DNA from: Dichetophora obliterata
Lineage: Eukaryota; Arthropoda; Insecta; Diptera; Sciomyzidae
Length of the DNA: 64,000 bases
Assembly (NCBI GenBank): GCA_963920525.1
Contig: OY986435.1
Location: forward strand, 175,376,266-175,440,265
Direction of reading: 5' to 3'
Numbering within the stretch: position 1 is the stretch's first letter; every line of letters begins with the position of its first letter. Shown piece by piece: positions 43,794 through 54,580 of the stretch. The notes under the pieces were generated by a model. That model was not told where the DNA came from and made no database searches. It saw only the letters and a program-made list of their open reading frames with translations. Made by a program: the position numbers and the translations under genes.

Positions 43794-45962
43794 CACAAAC
43801 ATCCGAATAGAAGAAAATCTAACGTATACATGAAATAAATTTCTAACAAAAAAATTCTAGCATCAGATTCGAAATCAGTGTTTCCTTAATTGGCAGTACA
43901 AAAAAAACACAAAAAACACATACAAAACAGTATAAAATAAAAAACCACATTTTTATGATCCACTCTAGTGTCAAAAAACCTTTTGAAATTCTAACATCAG
44001 ATTACATTGTATATCGCACATTTGTTGCAGTTTCCACTTTTTAAAACTAAATTGAAATAAAGATTCTCACGTATGATTTAAAACAAACACAGAAATTGAA
44101 ATAAGAAATGCGTTTTAACAAAATCCTTATGTGTCAGAAACAGAAAAACCTATGGAGAGAGAGAGAGAGATATGGAGAAAGAGATAGTTGCGCTTACACC
44201 TCGCATCCTCTCGGTCTGCTCGAGTCTCAATACTCGCTTGCTAGTTTGTTGTCTGCTCAATACTCGCACGCATACACATACAGCAATCTCAATGTTACGT
44301 GACGGTTTCTACCAAATGACACCACTTGAAAGCCGAGTAAAGAAATTTCTTTCTAAAACACAACATACCACATCACATCACATCACATTACATAAAATCA
44401 TCCTTTTTATTTGCAAGGAGTAAAAACAAATCTAAACGAAAGCTTCGTTTTTGATTGGTTTGGTGTTTTTTAGAGAGAGCTTTCTTTATTCTGCTTCATT
44501 TGTGTATTGTTCTTCGATTCAATCACTAACACTTTAACAAACCCGCCGGAGAGAGAAAGCGAAACACAATGGTAACGTTGTGTTTTACGGGCTCAGAACA
44601 GTGTTTTTTTGTTCTGGTTTTTGATCCCGATCGTAGACCAAAACCAAAACAGTAACAAATGTACCGCACCACCGATTGCTACTTCTACTGCCATGATTTA
44701 AAAATTAAAATTCTGTTTTATTACTGACACTATCAGTGATGGCTGTTTTTCTGTTCTTTAATATATAAAAAGAGTTTTTACTCTCATACAAAAATTTTGT
44801 TTTCAAATTTCACTAAATATGTATAACGAACGAATTTTTTTTCATTCGTAATTCCTACGAAAGTTTTTATACTATGCAAATTTGAATGAAAAAAAACATG
44901 TTTCATTAAAAATCTTTGCATTTTTTGTTTCATTTTCAATTTGCTATTTTCATGATTATACATTGTGTAATTATCGAAACCAGATCTTTCAATAGCTCAA
45001 CCAGCACTGCATCTTTGCTGCCATCCAACACTGTAAAAGCTTTAATCTTTATACAAAATATTTTCACTGTCAGACAGCAAGTAATTCTTTTGTTTTCTTT
45101 GCTCCAGACAGACAGACAGATAGACGGACACACAGAGAGTTCGACAAGAATTTATATAAAAACATGAATTTTTAATAAAACACAATACAATCCTCTGAAA
45201 AGCGCCAGCATCAGTGGCAGTGGCAGCGGCAAAGTCTTCTTTGTGGCAACGTCTGAACTGACGTGCTTTTTAAATATTTAAATAGTTAAGTGATGCATGC
45301 GGGTAAAAGCTTTTTGACAAAAAAAAAACTCAGTCACATTCTTTGTTCCAGCGTCAAGGGAAATAACAACAACTACAACAACAATGACAACAGTGGCAGC
45401 AGCGCTGTTATTATAGCCATTATCTTGCATGAGCATGAAAGCACCTGATGCCAATCCATGTCATACCAGTCACCAAATAAAACAACTCGTTGAGTGCAAT
45501 GTTATTCCGAAGTAATAAATTTGCCAATATTACAGGAAAAGCGCTGGAAGCTTAAATTTTTGGAATTTGTTTTCCATATCAAGTTTTACAAAGTTTTATA
45601 ACTTCTCCACTTCATCTTTTGCAGATACTTTTTTATGTATCAGCTTTTAAAAGCTGAAATTGTTTTCTGTTTAACAACCGCTACTGGTTTTTAAATTTCT
45701 TTTAATTTTTTTGTTATTGCACCTGAACACATTTTGGCCATTCAATCCACACATTGTACACATGGATACAAAAAAAAAAACGGTTCATACACCTTTATAC
45801 ATTGTCTACTTATAACATACATCTATAGAAAGATACGTGAGTATGTTTGTATTTGTGCACGACCCAAAGCTTTTGTAAAAATATTTGCTCTTTTTTCCTT
45901 CTGGTGTGTATATGTTGGAGTGTGTGTGCACACGTGCTCAGCCAACCGAGTAGCACACTTAC

Positions 45963-45994
<32 letters not shown>

Positions 45995-46924
45995 TTAAGT
46001 AAGTTTTTGTTATCCATGTCAAAATTTCCTGCCACATGATTCATTGCCTTTTTCCTATATTGAGCATTAACATTTTGTTTGTGTTCGCTCGATCCTTGCC
46101 ACTTTCCCAACCAACCACACCCCATACCACCCTACCCTACGCCCACGTCCACGCATCCTATGTGTGGTTCAGTTCAGTTAAAATCTGCCAACAATTCAGA
46201 AAAGGCAGTCAACCACATGTGAGTTTGTGTATCTACTCATTGGTGTGTGTCATTATTAATTTGTCTGGACACAGGACCATAATATATTGTATATGCCTCA
46301 ATATGTATGTAGGCCTGAGTATGAGTGTGTGTGTGTGTGATTCGGTTCTGGTTTCTTTTCTTAATGAAAATTTGATGATGCATTAGTTTTTGTTACTCAC
46401 CATTTCCTGCTTAGTTGCGTGCATAGCGTTGTATCCAAATTTTCTAAGTACTTTATAAATAAATTTATCAAAAAAGAAAAATATATGGCTTTAGCAGGAT
46501 GCTCTTTGCGTGCCTTAACCGATTTCCCCACCCAACTGTAGCAACTGCCAAGGTGAAAGTAAATACATTCTAAAGCTTCTTCTATTTTAAATTAAGTTTA
46601 ATGTGTAATCAAAAGTATTCAGTTTGATTAATATTAATAGAAAAGTAATACAAATTTTTTGAGCAGGTATTAATTTGAACTTTTTTATAAAAATCTTTTC
46701 TTTTTATTTTCAGGTAAGCATTAATGGAATATTCAAATAAAATATGATAGTTGTTAATTTGAGTTCCTAGGACCGAACCGTAAGTAAAATATTTTATAAT
46801 TAACAACCAAACTTGACATTGAATTCAAAACTATTCCGCGTTTATGTTAAAACCAATTCTTACAGAAATAATTTATTAAAAGATTTTAAGAAAACTCTTC
46901 TATTGTATTCTTCTTAAATCAGTT
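43794..46924. other. Possible host intergenic or intronic DNA with microsatellites
   Basis: Fewer transposon signals occur here than anywhere else in the window. Features are a (GA)n run at 44156-44170 with further GAGAGAG words to about 44560, CATCA repeats near 44370, a CAGACAGACAGA tract near 45108, CAG/CAA-rich phrases at 45205-45405 and a (CA)n tract. Base composition is more balanced. I cannot identify exons; short ORFs lack recognisable domains. Confidence 0.35.
45960..45994. repeat. (CA)n microsatellite
   Basis: An almost uninterrupted CA dinucleotide tract beginning acacacgcacacac. It explains the Cys/Val and His/Thr runs in overlapping short ORFs. Confidence 0.9.
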
Positions 46925-47415
46925 CGCAAAAATAAAACTAGGCGCCACCATTTTTGAGATCCGCATGCCACTATACTTTTCTTATGGTCTTTGGCTGCTA
47001 AACACGAATAACACAATGAAAAATTTTCTATGGATACATTTCTGAGATATGACCATTTGAAAATTTTCGCCATAAATATCAACTTAGCTCGAGAACAGAT
47101 GGACCAATTTCAAAAATTTAAACACCAAATTAAAGATAATTAAATAACTTACAATTGTTTTTAACAAATTTTGTCATTTAGCTCCGTACTTTTGACGCTA
47201 TCGGAAGAAATAACAGATTTTTTATTTTTGAAAAAAACCAAGTCGAATAATGTTTCAATAAACAAAATAAAATCGAAATTACAAAAAACTTGTCAATTTA
47301 TTATTTTGTACGTTAAGATTATTTTTTTAAGAGAACAACGCAGTACTTTTGAAAAAAATTCATGTTGGAAAAATGAAGTTATGGACCATTTAGCGAAGGT
47401 ACCAAAATTCTAAAT
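46925..47415. repeat. Old dispersed repeat, copy 1 (inverse of 52425-53260)
   Basis: Words such as ggcgccaccatttttgagat, actatacttttcttatgg, tgagatatgacc, tcggaagaaat and aagtcgaataatgttt occur inverted in the second copy. No coding content or terminal structure was identified. Confidence 0.6.
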
Positions 47416-48004
47416 TTTCGTACTTTTTACGTGCTTTTTCCATTTTGTGCCACATTATATTTTTTATTCAATAAGCACATACTTCAAATTCAATGAACAC
47501 AATTATTATCAAATTTAGTTTTTTATCCATTAATTTTTTTGGAATCTGAAACAGACACTCCCACCTCTCGCCCACGGTTGGAACGTGTCGGGGTATAGTA
47601 ACGTTTTGAAAACGTATTATTAATGAATTCCAGTTAAAAACAAGAAAAATCTCTAGCAGGGATCATGTCCCCGTTCCCTGAATCCTTGCCCGTGTTGTTG
47701 CTTACACTTTGGTACAGCTATCCACAAAACTATACCTTTTGAATAGCTAACTACTATTGAATAGCTGTACTTTTGAGAATTTAAAAAATTCTCAACATGC
47801 TTGGTTGGCGACGCCAGAACGTAACTTCCTGGAAATTTGGAGCAATTCGCAATAGGTCACAAAAATGCCACCGTGTATAGTTCTCTATTTCATATCACAG
47901 TAGGTGCATCTTTCTTAATATTTTCTCCTGGCTCGGTTGTAGGCGCGCTCTATATACACGGTCTGATTAAATTTGTTAATTTTATGTGAATAAAAACTAG
48001 TGAA
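47416..48004. other. Spacer, nothing recognised
   Basis: The only notable item is a GC-richer patch at 47560-47700 (ctcgcccacggttggaacgt). The stretch leads into the FCYVCG remnant and may include its former leader. Confidence 0.35.
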
Positions 48005-48211
48005 ATGGGTAAGAGAGCAAGACTATTTTCGTGCAAAAATGATCCAGACAGTTTTTGTTATGTGTGCGGTATATATCTGATTAAAAAACATATATTCACG
48101 GATTCGCTTCGAAGAATGTATGACGAGTATTTTGGAATGGTACCAGAAGCTATAAACCGTCATTGGACACCAAGCTTGGACACCAATATGTACTTGTTTC
48201 AAATTTTATAA
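48005..48211 (+). pseudogene. N-terminal remnant of an FCYVCG-type transposon protein
   Basis: The 68-codon frame reads MGKRARLFSCKNDPDSFCYV then CGIYLIKKHIF and a MYDEYFGMVPEAINRHWTPS segment. The CxNDPDxFCYVCG signature followed by YFG and W-x-P recalls the zinc-finger start of a family of uncharacterised arthropod proteins encoded by mobile elements. In those proteins a C-x2-C follows soon after WAPH; here the frame ends at ata-aat without it. From memory, the same family has the C-terminal block found at 39820-40190, but the two pieces here are 8 kb apart. Degenerate sequence continues to about 48270. Confidence 0.5.
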
Positions 48212-48430
48212 ATGTGAATTGTGAACCACGTAAAGGGTGAAAAGGGAGAAAATCATTTTTAAATATTACCAGCCATTTCATATTAAGAAACAATAAATTA
48301 AATATTGAATACTTTTCTGAACTTTCTATTTTATAATTTTCACATCTTTATTTTATCTCTTGCTAATGGGCCACGTCAGACGACCCTTCCCAGGAAATTT
48401 TTTTTAATTTTGTTTAAACTCGATCAATAG

Positions 48431-48775
48431 ATGTCTATGTGTACGTTCGCGGTACATCTCAGTAGTTCCAAGTTGAAACTTGGACCTACTACTTGGTATG
48501 AGAATTCATATACCCCCAGTAGTAGGGGCATGCCCCTCGCCCCTTATCTTGCACGTCCTTTTAACACATCGATGTCATTGGCAGGGGCGAACGGACCCAA
48601 CGTGCATTATTATGGGCCTTACAATTCTCCTGTCCCATTGGGCCATACCTATAAAGGTTTAAGAAATGGCATGTCCAATGGGATATGCTGCCATCAGCCG
48701 AACTACAGGGATATTTGTCTGTATTTTAAAAATATCATTTTAGCATTCTCACCTGGAGTATTCTGCTGTCAATGA
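48431..48775 (+). other. Open frame of 114 codons, unrecognised, GC-richer
   Basis: The reading starts MSMCTFAVHLSSSKLKLGPT and includes NGPNVHYYGPYNSP. It stands out in composition from its AT-rich flanks, especially at 48500-48710 where runs of C and G occur. Several repeated words (ggggcatgcccc, gggcc, cccattgggcc) are palindromic, so it may be a repeat rather than a coding exon. I do not recognise any domain and would not call it a gene. Confidence 0.25.
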
Positions 48776-49047
48776 TAGTACGAAAAGCGAATAAGTTAAT
48801 ATTTTTTTTAATTTTTGTTATAAGCTTTTATTTAACTTCCCAGTAGTTCGCGGCATCATTGACGAACTTTTCGTGATGATTTCGTAAAGGAAGTTTTGGC
48901 ATGAGCTGCTGGGCTAAAAAAAAATTCATACAAAATATGATGCAAAGTAGCTGTCGTCAGCGACTAACTTTTTCCCCAATAGCTTCAAGATTTTCATGAT
49001 TGTTGTAATTCGCCGAATCGTTCAGAGGCTAAGCTGTAGAGTTCGCA

Positions 49048-49142
49048 AACTATCGATGACACTATCAATACCATCGATAATTTCACACTATCGTGACTAT
49101 CGATAATTTTGGACTAACTATCGATGGTTTTCGATAGTATTT
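49048..49142. repeat. TATCGAT-rich cluster
   Basis: Seven or so variants of the palindromic word ATCGAT/TATCGATA occur in under 100 bp, preceded by tagagttcgcaaac, which resembles the TIR of the hAT-like elements at 117 and 42995. No 8-bp duplication was found. Confidence 0.5.
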
Positions 49143-49464
49143 AAATATTCATTGACTCCACTGTTTAAGTGTCATTGCCATTGCTGTCGAATTCGTTTGA
49201 TTTTGACAATTTGGTATTATTGTTTTTTGTAGAGTGAAAGCTCAGGTGATGTTTCTTATAAATGTATGAGCATTGTGTTGATTTAGAAGATGGGTGATAG
49301 TTAGAGGTTGAAAAGATGGAGTAGTTTCGGTGAAGATTTATTTAAATTTGCACAGCTCAAAACTGACGGGAAACACGCTCGCAGGGAGACTATTTCACAA
49401 CTTTACCGTACGAGTAAAGAATGCATTATAACTACAACGTGAGATTCTGTGTGGCATCAAGGCA

Positions 49465-49890
49465 ATGGTAAAGGAATGGGCTTTAACAGCTGTCCGAGTG
49501 GACCTGGAAAATATATGGTGTGGTGGCGTTAGGCCATTACGAAATCAACATTACGTCGAGTTGAGAAAGGATGAAATATTTTTATCCCCTATCAAATATA
49601 TCACACGACTTGTAATTCTGGAATTCGGTCCAGAAGCACGTTTCGATTTTAATTCCTGGACGAATTTTCTTTATATTGCTGTCTACTTTTCGTTAACGAA
49701 ACTTCCTCAATATTTCGATATTGGGTTCGTGCATGATAAATCCCGACGTTTCTGCATTGCGTCTTGCACGAATTTGGAACATTTATATGAAATGTTCGTC
49801 AATGAAATGTATGGCCAAATCAGCATGTTTCGTCAAGGATCAAGAAAAATCGTACATGATTCTTTTGAGTTACCGCCCACAAATTCATAA
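49465..49890 (+). other. Open frame of 141 codons, unrecognised
   Basis: The reading begins MVKEWALTAVRVDLENIWCG and contains RHYVELRKD-like and LVILEFGPEARFDFNSW segments. Residue composition looks protein-like, with mixed hydrophobic and charged residues and no long homopolymer, unlike the other short ORFs here. It stops inside the first unit of the fold-back arm (about 49869), so its 3' end is probably replaced. An upstream in-frame ATG was not established. It may be a fragment of a transposon protein; I recognise no domain. Confidence 0.3.
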
Positions 49891-50770
49891 AACGCTATAT
49901 TTCTAAAACTACTGCCGATTCAGCTGAAATTTTGGCAGAAAATTTCCTTCAAGTAGAGGATAAATAAGTAAAATGTTTGCCACTCCCCCTTTGACCGCCC
50001 ACAAATCCATAAAAATGCTATATCTCTAAAACTACGGGTCTGATTCAGCTGAAATTTAAACAGTAAAGTTTCATCAAATAAAGCATGGGGTTTATGAAAA
50101 ACATTTGGCCACACCCCCTTTCACCGCCCACAAATCAATAAAAATGATATATCTCCGAAACTATGGGGTTGATTCAGCTAAAATTTTGGCAGTTAATTTT
50201 CTTCAAGTAGAGGATGGTTCAGGACAAAAAATTTGCAAAACATTTTTCGCCATTTTGCAAACTTGTTGGTATCCGATTAAGCTAAAATTTATCATACATA
50301 TGTAAGTCCGGTGACAATGCCATATTATAATAAAATTTTTTGCCACACCCCCTTTTACCACTCACAAATCAATAAATATGCTATATCTCCATAAGTTTTG
50401 AAAATAAAAAATGTTAATAATAAACCTTTATGACTAAAAAGTAAAAAATAAATATGAAGTAAAAAATTTTTTTAAAAAATAAGCTTTTATTTAAAACAGG
50501 CGTGAACTAAAAAGAAAAAAATAAATTTAAGTGACATTTGTCGTATATGTATATAGTAGGTATATTTTAAGTGCAGAAGAATCCCTCTCATCATCATAGT
50601 ATAAGCGTACGTAAATTAGTAAGTTCTAAGGACTTATATAAATTTAGAATTTTTCAAATACATTTATATTTAAAAGCTTGAGGCACCGATGTCCACGATC
50701 TGTTATACAGGTTTACTACTCAGTGCCTTAAGCTTTTATATATAAATTTATTTGAAAAATTCTAAATTTA
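49869..50770. repeat. Fold-back repeat arm A (inverse of 56680-57770)
   Basis: The outer part has about four units of some 125 bp, each with accgcccacaaatcaataaa, a gctatatctc phrase and ttcagctgaaattt. The inner part is single copy (aagcttttatttaaaa, gtgacatttgtcg, agcgtacgtaaatt) and ends in a short palindrome around gaggcac. The same order appears inverted at 56680-57770. The palindromic half is cut at about 50773 by an RTE-like fragment. Confidence 0.7.
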
Positions 50771-50774
50771 TAGA

Positions 50775-51911
50775 CCTAGAAAGTCCACCATCGACCAGAT
50801 TTTCACACTACGTCAAATCTTGGGGAAGACTCAAGAAAAACAAGTCGACACCCACCATCTTTTTGTCGACTACAAAGCCGCCTTCGACAGCCCAATAAGG
50901 AAGCACCTGTACTCCACCTGGTATTCCTACAAAACTAATACGACTATGCAGGATGACACTGAGCAACACCAGCAGGACCTCTCCCCACCATTTGTTACCA
51001 AACGAGATTTCAGACAAGGTGATTCCTTATCGTGCGACTTTTTCAACCTAATGATGGAAAAGATCATCCGAGCTGCTGATCTGAGACGTAGTGGCACAAT
51101 ATTCTACAAGAGTGTTATGCTGCTTGCGTATGCTGATGACATCGATATCATTGGCCATAATACGCGCGAAGTCGGTGCAGCATTTTCCAGATTAGAAAAA
51201 GAGTCAAGTCGAATGGGTCTGGCAGTGAATGCAGATAAGACGAAATACTTGGTGTCAACAAACAAACAGTCCTAGCGTCTTGGAACCCACGTTACTGTTG
51301 ACAATACCTCCTTCGAGGTTGTGAAGGACTTCGTTTATCTGGGATCCAGCATTAACTCAACCAAAGACATCAGCATTTAGATCAAACGAAGAATAACTCT
51401 TGCCAACAGGTGTTACTTTGGGCTCAGTAGGCAATTGAGAAGCAGAGCCCTCTCTGGACGAACGAAAATCACGCTCTATAAATCGCTCATCATGCCCGTC
51501 CTACTTTATGCATCACAAACCTGGACGCTGAGCAGTTTAGATGAAAAGACTTTAGGAGCATTCGAGAGAAAGATTCTTCGTAAGATCTACGGACCAATCT
51601 GCGTCAATGGCTGGTACCTAATACGATGGAATGATGAACTGTATGAGCTGTACGCTGACATCGACATAGTCAAGCGCATTAAAATCGAGCGGCTTCGCTG
51701 GCTTTATCATGTTCAGCGCATGAAGAAAACATTCGATTCGGTACACAGTGGCGGTCAACGCAGAAGAGGACGACCGCATCTTCGTTGGAAAGACCAAGTA
51801 GAGGACAACCTGACGAAGCTTGGAATTTCCAACTGGCGCCAGCAAGCGAAAGACAGAAATGGTTGGCGCAAATTCTTAGATGAGGCCAAGACCGACAGAC
51901 CGACATTGTAG
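50775..51911 (+). pseudogene. RTE-like reverse transcriptase fragment
   Basis: The frame begins mid-domain: KSTIDQIFTLRQILGKTQEK, then HHLFVDYKAAFDSP, FRQGDSLSCDFFNLMMEKII, MLLAYADDIDIIG, RRITLANRCYFGLSRQL, KITLYKSLIMPVLLYASQTW, FERKILRKIYGP, RLRWLYHVQRM and RRRGRPHLRWKDQVEDNL. These match the palm, thumb and C-terminal blocks of RTE-type non-LTR elements (YADD and GRP-x-LRW-x-D-x-V). It is 5' truncated. Two in-frame stops occur at 51273-51275 and 51378-51380, and there is a gap between the DSP and FRQ blocks relative to family order. No endonuclease is present. A short microsatellite tail follows. Confidence 0.88.
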
Positions 51912-51936
51912 CGCCAACTAAGTAAGTAAGTAATTA
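51912..51936 (+). repeat. 3' (TAAG)n tail of the RTE-like fragment
   Basis: gcgccaactaagtaagtaag follows the stop by one base. Very short 3' UTRs with microsatellite tails are typical for RTE elements, so the 3' end is probably complete. Confidence 0.7.
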
Positions 51937-52424
51937 CACCAAAATTATTGCTTGCGCTCTAAGAAAAATTTTACACAATATATTCTTAGAGATATAATTC
52001 TTCAAAAGCTCAGAATTGTAAGGTCACACCCGTCACAGTCTTTTGATTGCCATTCTGAGCAGAAAACGGGTTCTTTCAGTGTCCACCTATTATTTACTTT
52101 TGTAAACCTAACAACCTTTGAAATCGCAGACCTCTTTTTAATAAGAAATTTAATACATCTGAATTATAAGCCAAAATATGAGAATATGGTCACACTCGTC
52201 ACAATGGAATTGCCTTAATTCAACATCTCTGTTTTATTTCCCTTTATTTTTTTCTTCTTTTATTTTTCTTCTTATTTTGTCTTTTTTAGATATACATAAA
52301 CGTATGCATAAAAATTACATTTTAAATTAAAGTTTTTAATTAATAATTAAATTCAGATGTGTTTTATAAAATTAATAGGCATCAAATGGAAAAACATAAA
52401 AAGTAAAACTTGGGTACTTTCACT

Positions 52425-53260
52425 CAAAAGTCCATAACTTCATTATTCCACTATTAATTTTCTTCAAGAGCACTGCGTTTTTTTTTTCAAAAAACTACCT
52501 TCAAGTACAAAATGATTAACTGAGAAGTTTTTTGCAATTTCAATTTTGTTTTTATTTAAACATTATTCGACTTGATTTTTTTTTTTTTAAAAAATCTGGA
52601 ATTTCTTCCGATAGCTTCAAAACTACTAGGCCAAATGACAAAATATATTCAAAGCAGTTGTAAGTATTTAGTTTAATAAACTTTAATTAAATGTTTAATT
52701 TTTTAAATTAGTCAATCTGTTCTCGAGACATGTTGATATTTATGACACTATTTCCTGGAGGGCGACCGTAGCCTAGTGGGAAGAGTCCATGGCCCCTAAG
52801 CTAAATAACCGCGGTAGCCCGGGCTTAGTTCCAGCTTAGGCAGAAAGTTTTTTCAATTAAATTAATTTTTCTGTTCGGTCGTCACCTCTCTGCAGACAAT
52901 GGCAAACCTCAGAGAGTAAAAATTGCCATGTAAAGCTTCTTGAGAAAATAAGCCGTTCGGAGTCGTCATAAAACACGTAGGTCCAGTTCTCGGTCATTTG
53001 TTATCAAACATTTAATAACACGCACAACACAATTGATCAATAGAAGCTAGGTTGAAATCCTTCCAAGGGCTGAAATGGCCAGTTTATTTTTTTTTATATT
53101 TCCTGGAAAAAGGTAAAAATTTTTTAAAAGGTCATATCTCAAAAACTTATCCATAGAAAAAATTTTGATTGCGATATTCGTGTTCAGCAGGCCGAAGTCC
53201 ATAAGAAAAGTATAGTGGGATGTAGATCTCAGATAATTTTTTGCATTTTGGCGCCTACTG
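52425..53260. repeat. Old dispersed repeat, copy 2, split by a SINE
   Basis: Inverted relative to 46925-47415 with shared words such as tttcttccgatagc, aacattattcgacttg, ggtcatatctcaaaaac, agtatagtgggatg and ttggcgcc. Removing the SINE at 52759-53096 and one copy of its duplication makes the copy continuous. Confidence 0.6.
52759..53096 (+). mobile_element. tRNA-headed SINE, complete, with 10-bp target duplication
   Basis: Flanked by tatttcctgg at 52749-52758 and 53097-53106. The head AGGGCGACCGTAGCCTAGTG carries an A-box; the B-box is decayed (GGGCTTAGTTCCAGC). The body includes gacaatggcaaacctcagag and gccgttcggagtcg followed by aaaacacgtaggtcc, phrases I associate with a SINE family common in cyclorrhaphan flies. 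Length is about 338 bp, ending in a T-rich run. It has no coding function; it would be transcribed by RNA polymerase III and copied by a partner LINE. Confidence 0.8.
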
Positions 53261-54414
53261 TAATCAACTCCACAATATGATTGAACGTATTAACGTTTTA
53301 CTAAAAAATTAACAATGATATCTTGAGTTTTTTTAGAGTAACCTTAAGCTCTAAAAATTTTCCAGATGATCAAAGTTAAACTTTTACGTATGAAATTACT
53401 AGCTACATTGGAAATAACCGCTCTAACGATGAGCTATAGCAACAATAGAAATTTATCAAGCATTGCCGACTTTTGTTGCAAGCACTTATAAAATTTTTGG
53501 AAAGTATTCTTTTTTTTTGATTAAAATATTTTAATACTTTTAAGCGAAAAAATGCTTACACTTACACATTCGTACAAATAAACACCTTTAGATTTATAGT
53601 GATGGAACGGCAACCAACAACAGCGAACTGTTTTAAAATCAAAAATTTCTGCAAACAAAACAAAGGAAAAATTAATTTAATTTAATGCAGCTAAAAGAAC
53701 AAACGGACAATCTCGAAATTGAACGCATTATGCCGTTGGCTAAAATGCTGAAAGATTATTCGCCTATCTGTCGTTCTGCTTTCCAAGTGTGCAATACTAT
53801 TTCTGGAATCTTAATATAACATACAAATATTAATAATAATAAATGTGTGTATGTAAATTATTGTGTGTACGTATGAATGTTAAATGAATATATGTTAACT
53901 AAATTAAAGATATCCAATATTTTTGAAATATTCTTAAAATATGTACATATATACAGAAGGGTGGTCGGCACATGCATTTACTAAAAAAAAATTACATGAA
54001 TTTTCGAAGCTCGAATTCATAATAGTCTCAGAATTTCATCAGAAATATTATACCTAAAGATCGCTCAAAGGCTTGTTAAAATTCCAAATTGACATGTGGA
54101 AGTAATGTAAAAAATTAGATATATAATTAATTGTGATCTTTTTAATTTACATGAATTTAAATGCGAGCTTGGTTGTGAAAATAGCCACCATTCAGTTAAA
54201 AACATTAGCTTCTAGCGAAGCAAAAATCGTTTAAATTCTATAGTGCATTTCGACAGACTCGTCGAACTCCAATGAATATCGAAATAAATAAGAAGCAACT
54301 AGAACAGATGGCAGCCTTGGCAGAGTTGATGGCCTTGATCTTTAAATAGCTTACTGCTTTAAAGTCATATGATTGCCATAAGTGGCCGATGAAAACATAA
54401 TAATTATTACGAAT
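53261..54414. other. Spacer, nothing recognised
   Basis: AT-rich sequence without terminal repeats or protein motifs. 53800-53960 has short TA-rich and tgtgtatg words. Confidence 0.4.
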
Positions 54415-54580
54415 TTGTTCGAACAAGTGTAGAATCATATAAGACTTAAACAGTGGGTTGATCACAGCTTAATCACTCAAGACTACTGCAGAGGAAATGT
54501 AGCGATTTCCGAAACAGACTGTAAAGTCTACTGTGTGATTGACTCTATACAGAGTTGTTATTATTGTTGTTGCCTTCTTC
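54415..54580 (+). repeat. Hairpin repeat family, copy 2
   Basis: Shares with copy 1 (35032) the aatcatata, aacagtgggttg, aatcactcaagactactg, GGAAATGTAGCGATTTCC (54493-54510), ctactgtgtgattgact and tacagagttgtt landmarks. Confidence 0.65.

Noticed and set aside
45734..46386. Short ORFs with His-Thr or Cys-Val repeats
   Set aside because: They are translations of the (CA)n microsatellite and its flanks.
51952..52218. 88-codon ORF after the RTE-like tail
   Set aside because: No recognisable domain and low-complexity composition; likely chance.
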